NCBI RefSeq assembly: GCF_014191725.1
Contig: NZ_JACHWZ010000002.1
Span: 346,500-410,499, forward strand
Reading direction: 5' to 3'
DNA length: 64,000 nt
From: Microbulbifer rhizosphaerae
GTDB lineage: Bacteria > Pseudomonadota > Gammaproteobacteria > Pseudomonadales > Cellvibrionaceae
The notes under the pieces were generated by a model. That model was given only the letters and a program-made list of their open reading frames with translations. It had not been told where the DNA came from and did no database searches. The position numbers and the translations under genes were made by a program. Positions 18,934 to 28,400 of this stretch are shown in pieces; position 1 is the first letter of the stretch; each line of letters begins with the position of its first letter.

Positions 18934-19726
18934 GTGACTTTCTCTTTTCTGTAAGCTGCTGCAAAACGTCCGCCGCCACCAGCGCCGGGCAGAACCCCAG
19001 TTCCGCCGGCAGGGTGTAGACCCGGCCGCTGTCGATATAGTTTTTGAGCACCGGGTGGCGCGCGGCCAGATGGGCGATGGCGAAATCCTTCTCGCCGCCG
19101 TACAGCACCAACAGGTCCGGCTGCGCGGCGACCACCTCTTCGAGACTGACACGACCCAGCTGTTCCACGCCCTGTTTCGCGGCGAGATTGGCAAAGCCGG
19201 CGCGCTCCAGCAACTGGTGTTCCAGCATACCGCTGCCGTAGGTGATGTTATTGGCGGACAGGATCAGCGCACTGGCCCGTGCCCGCGGCACCGGTTGGAC
19301 GAGCAGTTTTTCCAGCCTGCGTTTTTGTTTTTCCAGCGGCGCATTGTGCCCCAGCGTCTTTTCCAGTGCACTCAGCTGGTCCAGCAACTGCTCCAAACTG
19401 TAGGCATCGGGAATGGCGACTACATTGAATCCCAGGTTGCGCAGCCGCGCCGCCGCGCGCTGGGCGCCGAACTGGCCAACCAGGATCAGATCCGGGTCCA
19501 GCCGCAACAATTCCTCGGCGCGGCCGCGGTTCAAATACACATGCTTTGGCAGCGGCGCCTTGCGGTAGTGATCGTCGGCGGAGAGCCAGGTAACCGAGGC
19601 GATTTTTTGTGGGGGGAGCCAGTTGAGGAGGATCTGGTCCAGGCAGAGGTTTAGGGAGGCGATGCGGTTTTGGGCGGTTGCTTGTTGGGTGACCAATAAG
19701 AGAGTCAGCAGGAAGATTTTTTTCAC
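18917..19726 (-). CDS. Periplasmic substrate-binding protein of the FecCD-type importer
   Basis: A 269-residue class III binding protein. A GTG start at 19726, after CAGGAAAA, gives a signal peptide (KKIFLLTLLLVTQQATAQ); the open frame continues upstream through REP sequence and is unlikely to be used. Family features are RIASLNLCLDQILL, VTWLSADDHYRKAP, NRGRAEELLRLDPDLIL and the C-terminal lobe LGRVSLEEVVAAQPDLLVL. The GTG overlaps the TGA of the RAYT gene (GTGA at 19723-19726), so the importer operon may be translationally coupled to a transposase gene. Confidence 0.87.
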   Translation of the reverse strand: MKKIFLLTLLLVTQQATAQNRIASLNLCLDQILLNWLPPQKIASVTWLSADDHYRKAPLPKHVYLNRGRAEELLRLDPDLILVGQFGAQRAAARLRNLGFNVVAIPDAYSLEQLLDQLSALEKTLGHNAPLEKQKRRLEKLLVQPVPRARASALILSANNITYGSGMLEHQLLERAGFANLAAKQGVEQLGRVSLEEVVAAQPDLLVLYGGEKDFAIAHLAARHPVLKNYIDSGRVYTLPAELGFCPALVAADVLQQLTEKRKSLVEQR

Positions 19727-20400
19727 GGTGTTTTTTCCTGCTGCTGTTGCGGAGCTGGAGCTCCGCGGTCCCGGGTGCTGGACCAGTGCCAATCTTCGGG
19801 TCTGGAGCACAAGCCAGCTTTTACTGGATTCCGATGGATGTAATCGATCACTTGTTCAAAGTGTTGCTGGTCGCGGATAAATCTGTCCCAATAATCCGGC
19901 ATCCAGAGTTTCCTCCCGGGAACGCGGAGCTCCAGCTCCGCATTTTTCCGCAGGGCCCAACGAGCGGTAATGGACTTCCAGGATTGCACGATTTTGCCAA
20001 GCGGCTCCTGAGGTTCAATCAATACATGAACGTGGTTGGGCATTATGCACCAGGCGATCAATTGGTAGCGAACCCTGTGAAACTTCAACAATGCTTGCTC
20101 CATTACCCGGGCCATTTCCGGATGCCCCAGCGCACAACAGCCGTAACCTGCATCCAGCCATTGATCAATTCGTTTCCTCTTGACAGATTCCAGATTGCGC
20201 ACTGATTTTAATTGTTTCAACTCACACTCAAGTTGTTCAAGTTGGTTTTTCGGCAATGAGTCAGCCAAGCGAAATGTAATAAATTGCAATGCGTGAATGC
20301 TGTCCAAATGGGGCAGATAGCCTCTCGAATACCAGCCTTTGGCACTTTCCCCGGGACCGCGGAGCTCCAGCTCCGCATCTTTGCTCTCAGAATCGTCCAT
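19723..20400 (-). CDS. REP-associated tyrosine transposase (RAYT, IS200/Y1 family) with REPs inside the frame
   Basis: A 225-residue Y1/HUH-type single-strand endonuclease that mobilises REP sequences. Family marks are WYSRGYLPHLDS, the HUH motif IMPNHVHVL (about residue 118) and PDYWDRFIRDQQHFEQVIDYIHRNP. Three REPs lie within the open frame in coding register: the N-terminus (AELELRGPG), the middle (AELELRVPG, where other RAYTs have a short RGRLWQ-like turn) and the C-terminus (DRGAPAPQQQQ). Two more flank it. There is no Met after the first REP before the conserved domain, so the REP-encoded N-terminus is probably translated. The stop overlaps the start of the importer binding-protein gene. 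Confidence 0.85.
   Translation of the reverse strand: MDDSESKDAELELRGPGESAKGWYSRGYLPHLDSIHALQFITFRLADSLPKNQLEQLECELKQLKSVRNLESVKRKRIDQWLDAGYGCCALGHPEMARVMEQALLKFHRVRYQLIAWCIMPNHVHVLIEPQEPLGKIVQSWKSITARWALRKNAELELRVPGRKLWMPDYWDRFIRDQQHFEQVIDYIHRNPVKAGLCSRPEDWHWSSTRDRGAPAPQQQQEKTP
19749..19775 (+). repeat. RAYT-linked REP, copy a (inside 3' end of the RAYT gene)
   Basis: GCGGAGCTGGAGCTCCGCGG followed by TCCCGGG. The GGAGCTGGAGCTCC core is a hairpin; the GTCCCGGG tail gives polarity. It encodes the proline/alanine-rich C-terminus of RAYT on the minus strand. Confidence 0.9.
19915..19941 (-). repeat. RAYT-linked REP, copy b (middle of the RAYT gene)
   Basis: The same 27-bp unit in the opposite orientation, with one changed base in the GTCCCGGG tail. 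It lies in frame in the RAYT coding region and encodes AELELRVPG. Confidence 0.88.
20350..20376 (-). repeat. RAYT-linked REP, copy c (5' end of the RAYT gene)
   Basis: An exact copy of the 27-bp unit, inverted relative to copy d 64 bases away. Together c and d resemble a REP pair (REPIN) around the RAYT start codon. Confidence 0.9.
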
Positions 20401-20440
20401 TGCAAAATTTCCCTCCCTGGTTTACTGGAAAATATGAAAT

Positions 20441-20467
20441 GCGGAGCTGGAGCTCCGCGGTCCCGGG
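20441..20467 (+). repeat. RAYT-linked REP, copy d (between RAYT and radA)
   Basis: An exact copy of the 27-bp unit, ending 2 bases from the radA stop codon, where it could also fold at the 3' end of the radA mRNA. Confidence 0.9.
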
Positions 20468-20469
20468 GG

Positions 20470-21864
20470 TCAGCTCATCTCAATCGCAGACAGCGCCTCC
20501 GCCAGGGTTTTTACCGGCACCATCTCCACGCCGGGAATATCGTTTTTTAAGCGATTCGCCGCGGGCACTATGGCCTTGCGGAAGCCGTGCTTGGCGGCTT
20601 CGCGCAGGCGTTCCTGGCCGGAGGGCACCGGGCGGATTTCGCCGGCCAGGCCCACTTCGCCGAATACCATCAGGTCCCGCGGCAGCGGGCGGTTGCGGAA
20701 GCTGGAAACCACCGCCATCAGCAAGGTGAGGTCGGCGCTGGTCTCCACCACCTTGACCCCGCCCACCACATTGATAAACACATCCTGGTCGCCGACCAGG
20801 ATGCCGCCGTGGCGGTGCAGTACCGCGAGCAGCATATTCAGGCGGTTCTGGTCCAGGCCCACAGCCACCCGGCGCGGGTTGCCCAGGCTGCTGTCGTCCA
20901 CCAGCGCCTGCAGTTCCACCAGCAGCGGGCGGGTGCCCTCCCACACCGCGGTGACCACTGAACCGGCGGCCACCTCTTCGGCGCGCTGCAAAAAAATCGC
21001 CGAGGGGTTGGAGACCTCTTTAAGTCCCTGCTCGGTCATCGCAAAGACCCCCAGTTCGTTCACCGCGCCGAAGCGGTTTTTTTGCGCGCGCAGGGTGCGG
21101 AAACGGGAGTCGTGGGTGCCCTCAAGCATTACCGAGCAGTCGATGATGTGTTCCAGCACCTTAGGGCCGGCCAGGCTGCCGTCCTTGGTGACGTGGCCCA
21201 CCAGAATAAGTGCGGTGCCGGTCTGCTTGGCGTAGCGGGTCAGGTAGGCGGCACTCTCGCGCACCTGCGCCACGGAGCCGGGGGCGGACTGCACCTCGCT
21301 CATATGCATCACCTGGATGGAGTCCACCACCATCACCTTCGGCTTGACCTGGCCGGCGGTGTGGCAGATGCGCTCCACGTCGGTCTCGCTGAACATCTGC
21401 AGGTGCTCCGCCGGCAGGCCCAGGCGCTTCGCGCGCATGGCCACCTGCTGCAGGGACTCCTCGCCGGTGACATAGAGCGCGGGCATGGCTCCGGCCAGGT
21501 GGCACAGGGTCTGCAGCAGAATGGTGGATTTGCCGGCGCCGGGATGGCCGCCGATCAGCACCACCGAACCCGGCACCAGGCCGCCGCCCAGCACCCGGTC
21601 CAGCTCGCCGGCATTGGTGGGGATGCGCGGCAGTTCGCTGAGGTCGATCTCCGAAAGCTTCTGTACCCCGCTGCCGCCGGCGGCGCCGGCGTAGCCCGCC
21701 TGGGCATCGGTAAAGTTGGCCGCGCGGCTGTCCTTGTGCTCGGGGCCCAAGCGCACTTCACTGAGGCTGTTCCAGGTGCCGCAGGCGCTGCACTGGCCGG
21801 CCCACTTGGAATAGTCGGCGCCGCACTCGTTGCAGACGTAGGCGGTTTTGCGTTTTGTGGCCAA
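20470..21864 (-). CDS. radA: DNA repair protein RadA
   Basis: A 464-residue RadA, the RecA-like branch-migration ATPase that helps process recombination intermediates. The N-terminal C4 zinc finger (CNECGADYSKWAGQCSACG), Walker A GGHPGAGKST (about residues 103-112), the RadA KNRFG motif and the C-terminal Lon-protease-like domain (GEVGLAGEIRPV) are all present, and length is normal. ATG at 21864. It is followed closely by a REP and the RAYT-ABC importer operon, and preceded by another REP. Confidence 0.96.
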   Translation of the reverse strand: MATKRKTAYVCNECGADYSKWAGQCSACGTWNSLSEVRLGPEHKDSRAANFTDAQAGYAGAAGGSGVQKLSEIDLSELPRIPTNAGELDRVLGGGLVPGSVVLIGGHPGAGKSTILLQTLCHLAGAMPALYVTGEESLQQVAMRAKRLGLPAEHLQMFSETDVERICHTAGQVKPKVMVVDSIQVMHMSEVQSAPGSVAQVRESAAYLTRYAKQTGTALILVGHVTKDGSLAGPKVLEHIIDCSVMLEGTHDSRFRTLRAQKNRFGAVNELGVFAMTEQGLKEVSNPSAIFLQRAEEVAAGSVVTAVWEGTRPLLVELQALVDDSSLGNPRRVAVGLDQNRLNMLLAVLHRHGGILVGDQDVFINVVGGVKVVETSADLTLLMAVVSSFRNRPLPRDLMVFGEVGLAGEIRPVPSGQERLREAAKHGFRKAIVPAANRLKNDIPGVEMVPVKTLAEALSAIEMS

Positions 21865-21914
21865 GTCTCACTCCGCAGTTTTAATTGGTCAGAGGGCGGG
21901 CATGCGGCCCGCAT

Positions 21915-21941
21915 GCGGAGCTGGAGCTCCGCGGTCCCGGG
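21915..21941 (+). repeat. RAYT-linked REP, copy e (upstream of radA)
   Basis: An exact copy of the 27-bp unit in the gap between the divergent radA and metal-efflux operon, 50 bases from the radA start. Confidence 0.9.
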
Positions 21942-22003
21942 AGTGTACCGGAAGCGGTCGCGGCTTTCTTCCGCACGGGTGCCTCTGCTATATTGCCCAA
22001 ACC

Positions 22004-22399
22004 ATGAATAAAAACCGCCTGCGCTCCAAGCTGATCACCGTCGCCGCCCTGCTGGCCCTCTTGCTGCAGGTACAGATGGTGTTCGCCTGTGAGATGATGG
22101 AGCACTCCGGGCCAGTGTCCGAGTGCTGCTGTGATGACATGGCGCCGGGCGGCCAAGAGCCGGACAGCGACTGCTGCACCCTGGATAGCCGGATTTCCCT
22201 GAAAGCGGAAGCGCAGGATCAGCAGGCGGTGCTGCCCGCAGCGCAATTGGCGTTGGAGCTGCCGCAGCTGACCGCAGTACCACCGGGCCAGTGGCCACCG
22301 ATACCGCCGCCGCAGTCCGCCGCGAACCCGAAATTCCAATCCGACCCATCCCATCCCGGCAGCCGCACGTGGCTGGCCACGCTGCGCCTGCGCATCTGA
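22004..22399 (+). CDS. Small exported Cys/Met-rich protein leading the metal-efflux operon
   Basis: A 131-residue protein with a signal peptide (LITVAALLALLLQVQMVFA) followed at once by CEMMEHSG and SECCCDDM, then a second Cys pair (DSDCCTLD) and a Pro-rich tail (PPGQWPPIPPPQ). I recognise no named domain. Similar Cys-rich leaders are common in front of CusCBA-type operons, and the clustered Cys/Met/His suggest periplasmic Cu or Ag binding; this is inference. The frame is open upstream to 21848, but the ATG at 22004 begins the signal peptide. Spacing to the TolC-like gene is 91 bases. Confidence 0.68.
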   Translation: MNKNRLRSKLITVAALLALLLQVQMVFACEMMEHSGPVSECCCDDMAPGGQEPDSDCCTLDSRISLKAEAQDQQAVLPAAQLALELPQLTAVPPGQWPPIPPPQSAANPKFQSDPSHPGSRTWLATLRLRI

Positions 22400-22490
22400 T
22401 CCACTCCTGTCGTTGAACCGACTGTTTCCCGTGTAAAAGGGTGCGGCTGCGCGCCCTGCTGTTCAAAAACAGTGTTCGAGGAGTGAACCC

Positions 22491-23780
22491 TTGCTTACCC
22501 CAAAATTATTGCCAGTGCTGGCCCTGGCGGCAGTGCTGCTCTCTCCCGCCACCCGCGCCCAGAGCGACTGCGACGCGCCCCCGGCGCCGGGCAGCGAACC
22601 CCTGGTGAAACGGGCACTGGCCTGCAATCCCGGTCAATTGGCCCTGGATGCCCGGGTGCGCGCCCAGGCCGAGCGCACCGCCGCCAGCGGCCACCTGGAC
22701 GACCCAAAGCTGATGCTGGGCGTTGCGCCCAGGACCCTGGGGCAGAATGAGGTGCGGAAAGGCTACGTGGTCGAGGTCAGCCAATCCCTGCCCTGGCCCG
22801 GGGTGCTCGAGCTGCGCCGCGCGCTGGAGGAGGCCGGCACCGACAGCCGCGCCTTCGAGTACGACCAGGGCGCGGTGCAGCTGGCCCTGGCGCTGCGCCT
22901 GGCCTACGCCGACTGGCACTACAGAGAGCGGCTGATCGCCATCAACCGCCGCCACCAGTCCCTCTGGCGGACCTTCGTGGACAGCAGCCGCGCGCGCTAC
23001 GCCGCCGGCAGCGGCGGCAAGGCGGCGGTGCTGCAAGCCAGGCATGAGGAGCATCAACTACATCTCGATGAGCTCGCGCTCACCCAGGCCGTCGCGCGGG
23101 ACAGGAGCCGCCTGGCCCGCCTGGCCAATATCAACCCCAGTGAACTGTCCACCAGTACCCCACTGCCGCAGCGCGAACCGCCCGCGGGCTCTCTCACCCT
23201 GGCCCTCGACAGCCTGGACACCCAGCCACAACTGCAGCAGTTGGCCGCCGAGGAGACGCGCAAGAGCCGCGAACTGGAACTGGCGGAGAAGGACCGGTAC
23301 CCCAACTTCTCCGTGCTCGCGCGCCACAACAACCAATGGGCCAACCCGGACCAGCGGTTGTTTGTCGGCGTGGGCTTCAACCTGCCCCTGGATATCGGCG
23401 GCAAGCGCTCCGCCCGCGAGCGCAGCCTGGAGGCGGAGCGGCTGGCCGTAGAGTGGCAGCGCCGGGACGCGGCGCTGGCCCTGGCGGACGCACTGGGACG
23501 AGCCGAGAGCCGCCACCGCGAGGCCAATGACACCCTGCATATGTACAGAGAAGAGCTGCTGCCACTGACGGAGGAAAGCCTGGTTACCGCGCGCGACGAT
23601 TTCGCTGCCGGCCGTGGCGATTTCCTGACCCTGCTGGTGGCGGAGCGCAACCTGCTCAAAGTGCAGCGGGATTTGGAGGCCGCGGAGCGCGACCGCTTCG
23701 CGGCCCTGGCGCAGCTCACCGCCGCCGCGGGGTTGGTGATGCTGGAAGATTGGAACCTGCTCGCGGGAGGGGGGAAATGA
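22491..23780 (+). CDS. cusC: Outer-membrane efflux protein, TolC/CusC family
   Basis: A 429-residue TolC-family outer-membrane channel. It starts at TTG with an ideal GAGGAG site 7 bases upstream and has a signal peptide (LPVLALAAVLLSPATRAQS). Two OEP repeats are visible (about residues 50-230 and 250-425) with long helices and the periplasmic turns YEDQ-like VEVSQSLPWPG and VGVGFNLPLDIGGKRSA. It forms a tripartite pump with the adaptor and RND proteins encoded downstream. A REP-like hairpin lies between this gene and the adaptor gene. The heavy-metal role is inferred from the adaptor and pump. Confidence 0.86.
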   Translation: MLTPKLLPVLALAAVLLSPATRAQSDCDAPPAPGSEPLVKRALACNPGQLALDARVRAQAERTAASGHLDDPKLMLGVAPRTLGQNEVRKGYVVEVSQSLPWPGVLELRRALEEAGTDSRAFEYDQGAVQLALALRLAYADWHYRERLIAINRRHQSLWRTFVDSSRARYAAGSGGKAAVLQARHEEHQLHLDELALTQAVARDRSRLARLANINPSELSTSTPLPQREPPAGSLTLALDSLDTQPQLQQLAAEETRKSRELELAEKDRYPNFSVLARHNNQWANPDQRLFVGVGFNLPLDIGGKRSARERSLEAERLAVEWQRRDAALALADALGRAESRHREANDTLHMYREELLPLTEESLVTARDDFAAGRGDFLTLLVAERNLLKVQRDLEAAERDRFAALAQLTAAAGLVMLEDWNLLAGGGK

Positions 23781-23817
23781 ACACCGTCTGCAAACCGGCA
23801 ATTTTTTCCCGCCCCCC

Positions 23818-23907
23818 TGTAGGAGCGGCCGTTGGCCGCGATCAATATTTGACTATCGGCGAGATCTATCGCGGCCAACGGCCAGGCCAGGCCGGGCCGC
23901 TCCTACA
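23818..23907. repeat. REP-like inverted repeat, TGTAGGAGCGG family, copy 3 (inside the efflux operon)
   Basis: Palindrome TGTAGGAGCGGCCGTTGGCCGCGATC with complementary right arm. It sits in the 163-base gap between the channel and adaptor genes, so it could attenuate or stabilise parts of the operon message. Confidence 0.88.
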
Positions 23908-23943
23908 AAAACACACGCGAAAAGAATTCAAGGGAAACAGCAA

Positions 23944-25473
23944 GTGATTAAAGGCAAATACCTGGCGGCCGCCCTGGCGCTGCTCGCCGTAGCCCTGCTC
24001 TCCTACTGGGCATTGCAAAGCCAGCGCCCGGCGGAAACCACCGCGGAATTTATCGAGGCCGGCCCCTTTCGTATCGCCGTGTCCATCGACCCCGAGCGGC
24101 CGCAGGTGGGGAAAAACAAAATCCACATAGAAGTCCGCGACGGTGAAAACAACCCGGTCGAAGGCGCCCAGGTGCGTGCCGTGGCGGAGATGCCGGTCAT
24201 GGGCGCCATGCCCGCGATGCGCGCCCAGGCGGATATCGAGGAGACTTCCGCCGGCGTCTACGAGGGTGAGTTCGAACTGTCCATGGAGGGCGCCTGGCCC
24301 CTGGCGGTTGATGTAGCCACCAGCCACGACAAGCATGTGGACCTGGTGTTCGATATGACCACTAGCCGCACCGGCCTGCGCCTGACCTCGGCGCCGGGAA
24401 AATCCGACACCGCCTACTACACCTGCGCCATGCACCCCTCGGTCAAGTCCGCCGCCCCGGGCACCTGCCCCATCTGCGGCATGGACCTGGCGCCGGTGAG
24501 CCGCGAGGAGCTGGAGAGCGGCAGCGTCGCAATAGACGAGGGCCGCCGCCAGGCCATCGGCGTGAAAACCGGCACCGTGGTGCGCAGGCCCTTCGCGCTG
24601 CCCCTGCGCCTGCAAGGCCAGGTTGCCTACGACGAGACCCGCCTGGCGGATGTCAGCCTGCGTTTCGACGGCTGGATCGGCAAACTGGATGCGGATTTCG
24701 AAGGTAAGCAGATCGCCCGCGGCGATGTGCTGTTTACCGTCTACAGCCCGGAACTGCTGGCACTGCAGGACGAGTACCTGCAGTCCAGCAAACGCGGCGG
24801 AACCACCGAGGCGGTGGCGCGCAAACGCCTGCGGCTCTGGGGGCTGTCCGCGCGCCAGATCCAGTGGCTGCGCGAGCAGGGGGAAGCCCGGGACTACGTG
24901 CCCATCTTCGCCCCGCAGAGCGGCGTCATCATCGAAAAAAATATCGTCGCCGGTTCCGCGTTCAAAAAAGGGGAAAAGCTGCTGCGCCTGGCGGACCTGC
25001 GCCGCGTGTGGGTGGAAGGCTTCGCCTACGAGGACCAGCTGCCGCTGTTACGCGCGGGCATGCCGGCGCGGGTGCGCCTGACCAATGTGCCCGGCGCGGA
25101 AATGTCCGCCGAAGTGATCCAACTGGACCCTTTCCTCGATCCAAAAAGCCACAGCGCCCGCCTGCGCCTGGGACTGGACAATCCGCAGGGCCACCTGAGA
25201 CCCGGCCTCTTCGCCGATATCGAAGTGCGCGCCGCGCTGGGTGAACTGTTGCTGGTGCCCCGGGATGCGGTACTGGTTTCCGGCGACAAGCGCATCGTGT
25301 TCCTGGATCTCGGCAACGGCCGCCTGAAACCGGTCGTGGTGCGCACCGGCTACAGCGATGGCGAACATATCGTCATCCGCTCGGGTCTCGAGGAGGGAGA
25401 CCGCATCGTCACCTCCGGCGTTTTCCTGATCGCCGCCGAGAGCCGGCTCAAGTCGGGGATGCAGCAATGGTAG
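23944..25473 (+). CDS. cusB: RND efflux adaptor CusB-like, with YtkA-like and heavy-metal-binding domains
   Basis: A 509-residue periplasmic membrane-fusion protein. Starts at GTG after AGGGAAA. Order: membrane anchor (residues 5-23), a YtkA/FixH-like beta domain (about 38-140, rich in Met: EMPVMGAMPAMRA), a heavy-metal-binding domain (YTCAMHPSV and TCPICGMDLAPV, about 158-188), then the adaptor proper with barrel-sandwich/lipoyl, hairpin and beta-barrel parts. CusB adaptors hand Cu(I)/Ag(I) to CusA. The YtkA-like domain is extra compared with E. coli CusB, but such fusions are known in marine bacteria. The last codons overlap the cusA start. Confidence 0.9.
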   Translation: MIKGKYLAAALALLAVALLSYWALQSQRPAETTAEFIEAGPFRIAVSIDPERPQVGKNKIHIEVRDGENNPVEGAQVRAVAEMPVMGAMPAMRAQADIEETSAGVYEGEFELSMEGAWPLAVDVATSHDKHVDLVFDMTTSRTGLRLTSAPGKSDTAYYTCAMHPSVKSAAPGTCPICGMDLAPVSREELESGSVAIDEGRRQAIGVKTGTVVRRPFALPLRLQGQVAYDETRLADVSLRFDGWIGKLDADFEGKQIARGDVLFTVYSPELLALQDEYLQSSKRGGTTEAVARKRLRLWGLSARQIQWLREQGEARDYVPIFAPQSGVIIEKNIVAGSAFKKGEKLLRLADLRRVWVEGFAYEDQLPLLRAGMPARVRLTNVPGAEMSAEVIQLDPFLDPKSHSARLRLGLDNPQGHLRPGLFADIEVRAALGELLLVPRDAVLVSGDKRIVFLDLGNGRLKPVVVRTGYSDGEHIVIRSGLEEGDRIVTSGVFLIAAESRLKSGMQQW

Positions 25474-28400
25474 GCGGCGAATCCAGGGGGGCCATCGCGC
25501 GACTGATCGCACTCTGCGCCGGCAAGCCCGGCATCACCCTGGTGCTGGTGGCCCTGGCCGCGCTGGCCGGCTACCGCGCCATGACCAAGGTGCCCCTGGA
25601 CGCAATACCGGACCTGTCCGACGCCCAGGTGATCATCATGACCGAGTGGGCCGGGCGCAGCCCGGACCTGGTGGAGGACCAGATCACCTACCCCCTGTCC
25701 ACCGCGTTGCTGGGCCTGCCCAAGGTGAAGTTCGTGCGCGGGCAGAGCTTCTTCGGGCTCAGTTTCGTCTATGCCATTTTTGAGGACGGCACCGACATCT
25801 ACTGGGCCAGATCACGGGTACTGGAATACCTGAACCAGGTGGCGGACCAGCTGCCGGAGGGGGTGCAACCCACCCTGGGCCCGGACGCCACCGGCGTGGG
25901 TTGGGTCTTTCAATACGCCCTGGTGGACAGGACCGGCAACCACAGCCTGGCGGATCTGCGCTCGCTGCAGGATTTCAAGCTGCGCTACTGGCTCACCTCG
26001 GTGGAGGGCGTGGCGGAAGTGGCCTCCATCGGCGGCTTCGAAAAGGAGTACCAGGTACATATCGACCCCTACCGCCTGGCCACTTTCGATATCCCCCTGG
26101 CCAAAGTGATCAGCGCCATTCGCCGCAGCAACGGGGACACCGGCGGACGGGTGCTGGAGATCGCCGGCCACGAGCATTTCGTGCGCGGGCGCGGCTATAT
26201 CGACGATGTGGACGACCTGGCACAGGTAGTGATCGGCATGGACGCCAACCGGATACCGGTAACCCTGGACCAGGTGTCGGATATCACCCTGGGCCCCGCC
26301 ATGCAGCGCGGCCTCGCGGAACTGGACGGCGAGGGGCAGACGGTGGGCGGCATCGTGGTGATGCGCTACGGGGAAAACGCACTGGCGGTGATCGAGCGGG
26401 TCAAACAGCGCCTCGAAGAAGTCAAAGCCGGCCTGCCCGAGGGCGTGGAGCTGGTTGTCACCTACGACCGCTCCGAGCTGATCCTGAGCGCCATCGACAA
26501 CCTCAAGCACACGCTGATCGAGGAAATGCTGGTGGTGGCGGCAATTATCGCGCTGTTCCTGCTGCACGCGCGCTCGGCGCTGGTGGCCGTCATCACCCTG
26601 CCGGTGGCCGTGCTGTTGGCGTTTATTCCGCTATCCCTGCAGGGTCTCACCGCCAATATCATGTCCCTCGGCGGCATCGCCGTAGCCATCGGCGCGATGG
26701 TGGACGCGGCGGTGGTGATGGTGGACAACATCCATAAAAAGCTGGCCACGGGCGGCGACGATCGGCGGCGGCTGATCGTCGAGGCCATGCAGGAGGTGGG
26801 CCCCAGCATCTTTTTCTCGCTGGTGATCATCACCATCTCCTTCCTGCCGGTATTCGCGCTGGAAGCCACCGAGGGCAGGCTGTTCAAACCCCTGGCCTAC
26901 ACCAAGACCTACAGCATGGCCTTCGCCGCCCTGCTCGCGGTGACCCTGATCCCCGCGCTGGCGGTACTGCTGATCCGCGGCAAAGTCCGCACCGGGGACA
27001 ACCCGGTCAACCGCGCACTCACCGGCGCCTTTCTCCCCGCCATCCGCTTCTGCGTCGCGCACCCCCGGGAGGTGGTGGTAGCGGCGCTGCTGGCACTGGT
27101 ACTCACCGCAATTCCACTGAAGCAGCTGGGCTCGGAATTTATGCCGCCGCTGAACGAGGGCAGCATCCTGTATATGCCCACCGCCCTCCCGGGCATGTCC
27201 ATCACCCAGGCGGGCGACGTGCTGCAACGCATGGACGCGGAACTGAAATCCTTCCCGGAGGTGGAGCGGGTGTTCGGCAAGATCGGCCGCTCCACCAGTG
27301 CCACGGACCCGGCGCCCCTGTCCATGGTGGAGACAGTGGTCACCCTGAAACCCAAAGACCAGTGGCGGCCGGGGCTGGACTGGGACGAACTGATCGCGGA
27401 AATGGATGAAAAACTGCGCTACCCGGGTATGCCGAATATCTGGTGGATGCCGATCCAGACCCGCACCGAGATGCTCGCCACCGGCATCCGCAGCCAGCTC
27501 GGTATCAAGGTATTCGGCGACAACCTGCAGCAGATAGAGGAGACCGCGGTGGCCATCGAAAAGGCCCTGCTGGAGGACGAGCGCACCGCGGGCGAAACCC
27601 GCAGCGCTTTCGCCGAGCGCCTCACCGGTGGCTACTTCCTCGACTTCGATATCGACCGCGAACGCGCCGCCCGCTACGGCCTCAACGTGGAGGACGTGGA
27701 GGACGTGATCGCGGCCGCCCTCGGCGGCTTGACCGCCACCCGCACGGTGGAGGGCCGCGAGCGCTACCCGGTACTAGTGCGCTACGCCCGCGACTACCGG
27801 GATTCCCCCGAACAAGTGGAGCAACTGCTGGTACCCACTCCCGGCGACAGCTGGGTGCCGCTGAGCCAACTGGCAGACCTGGAACACCGCCGCGGCGCGC
27901 CCATGATCCGCAACGAGGACGGCCAGTTGGTGGGCTTGGTTTTCGTGGACCTGAAGGGTGGGCTCGGCGTGGCCGATTACGTAGCGCGGGCCAAACAGGT
28001 GGTGGCTGAGCGCGTATCCCTGGTGCCCGGCCAGCGCCTGGGCTGGGCCGGGCAGTACCAGTACTTCGAACGCGCCAAGGCGCGGCTCGCCTGGCTGGTA
28101 CCGATGACCCTGCTCGCCGTATGCCTGCTGCTCTACCTGCACCGCGGCCGCATGTCAGACACCCTGTTCGTACTCGCCGCCGTGCCCGTGTCGCTGATCG
28201 GCGCCTTCTGGCTGCTGTGGGGGCTCGATTACAAACTCAGCGTGGCGGTGTGGGTCGGCGCCATCGCCATGGCCGGACTGGCGGCGGAGATGGGGCTTTT
28301 GATGCTCCACTACCTGGACCATGCCCTGGACCAGGCCCGCCAGCGCGTACCGGACATGAGCCGGGAACTGTTTCTCGAGGAAGTGGCCCAGGGCGCCGCC

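Noticed and set aside
17153..19726. Assignment of the importer as BtuCDF (vitamin B12)
   Set aside because: The family also carries haem and siderophores; no B12 riboswitch, btuB or cob genes are adjacent, so no symbol was given.
19749..21941. CRISPR array, suggested by five regularly shaped 27-bp repeats
   Set aside because: Spacing and orientation are irregular, units are palindromic REPs tied to a RAYT gene, and there are no cas genes.
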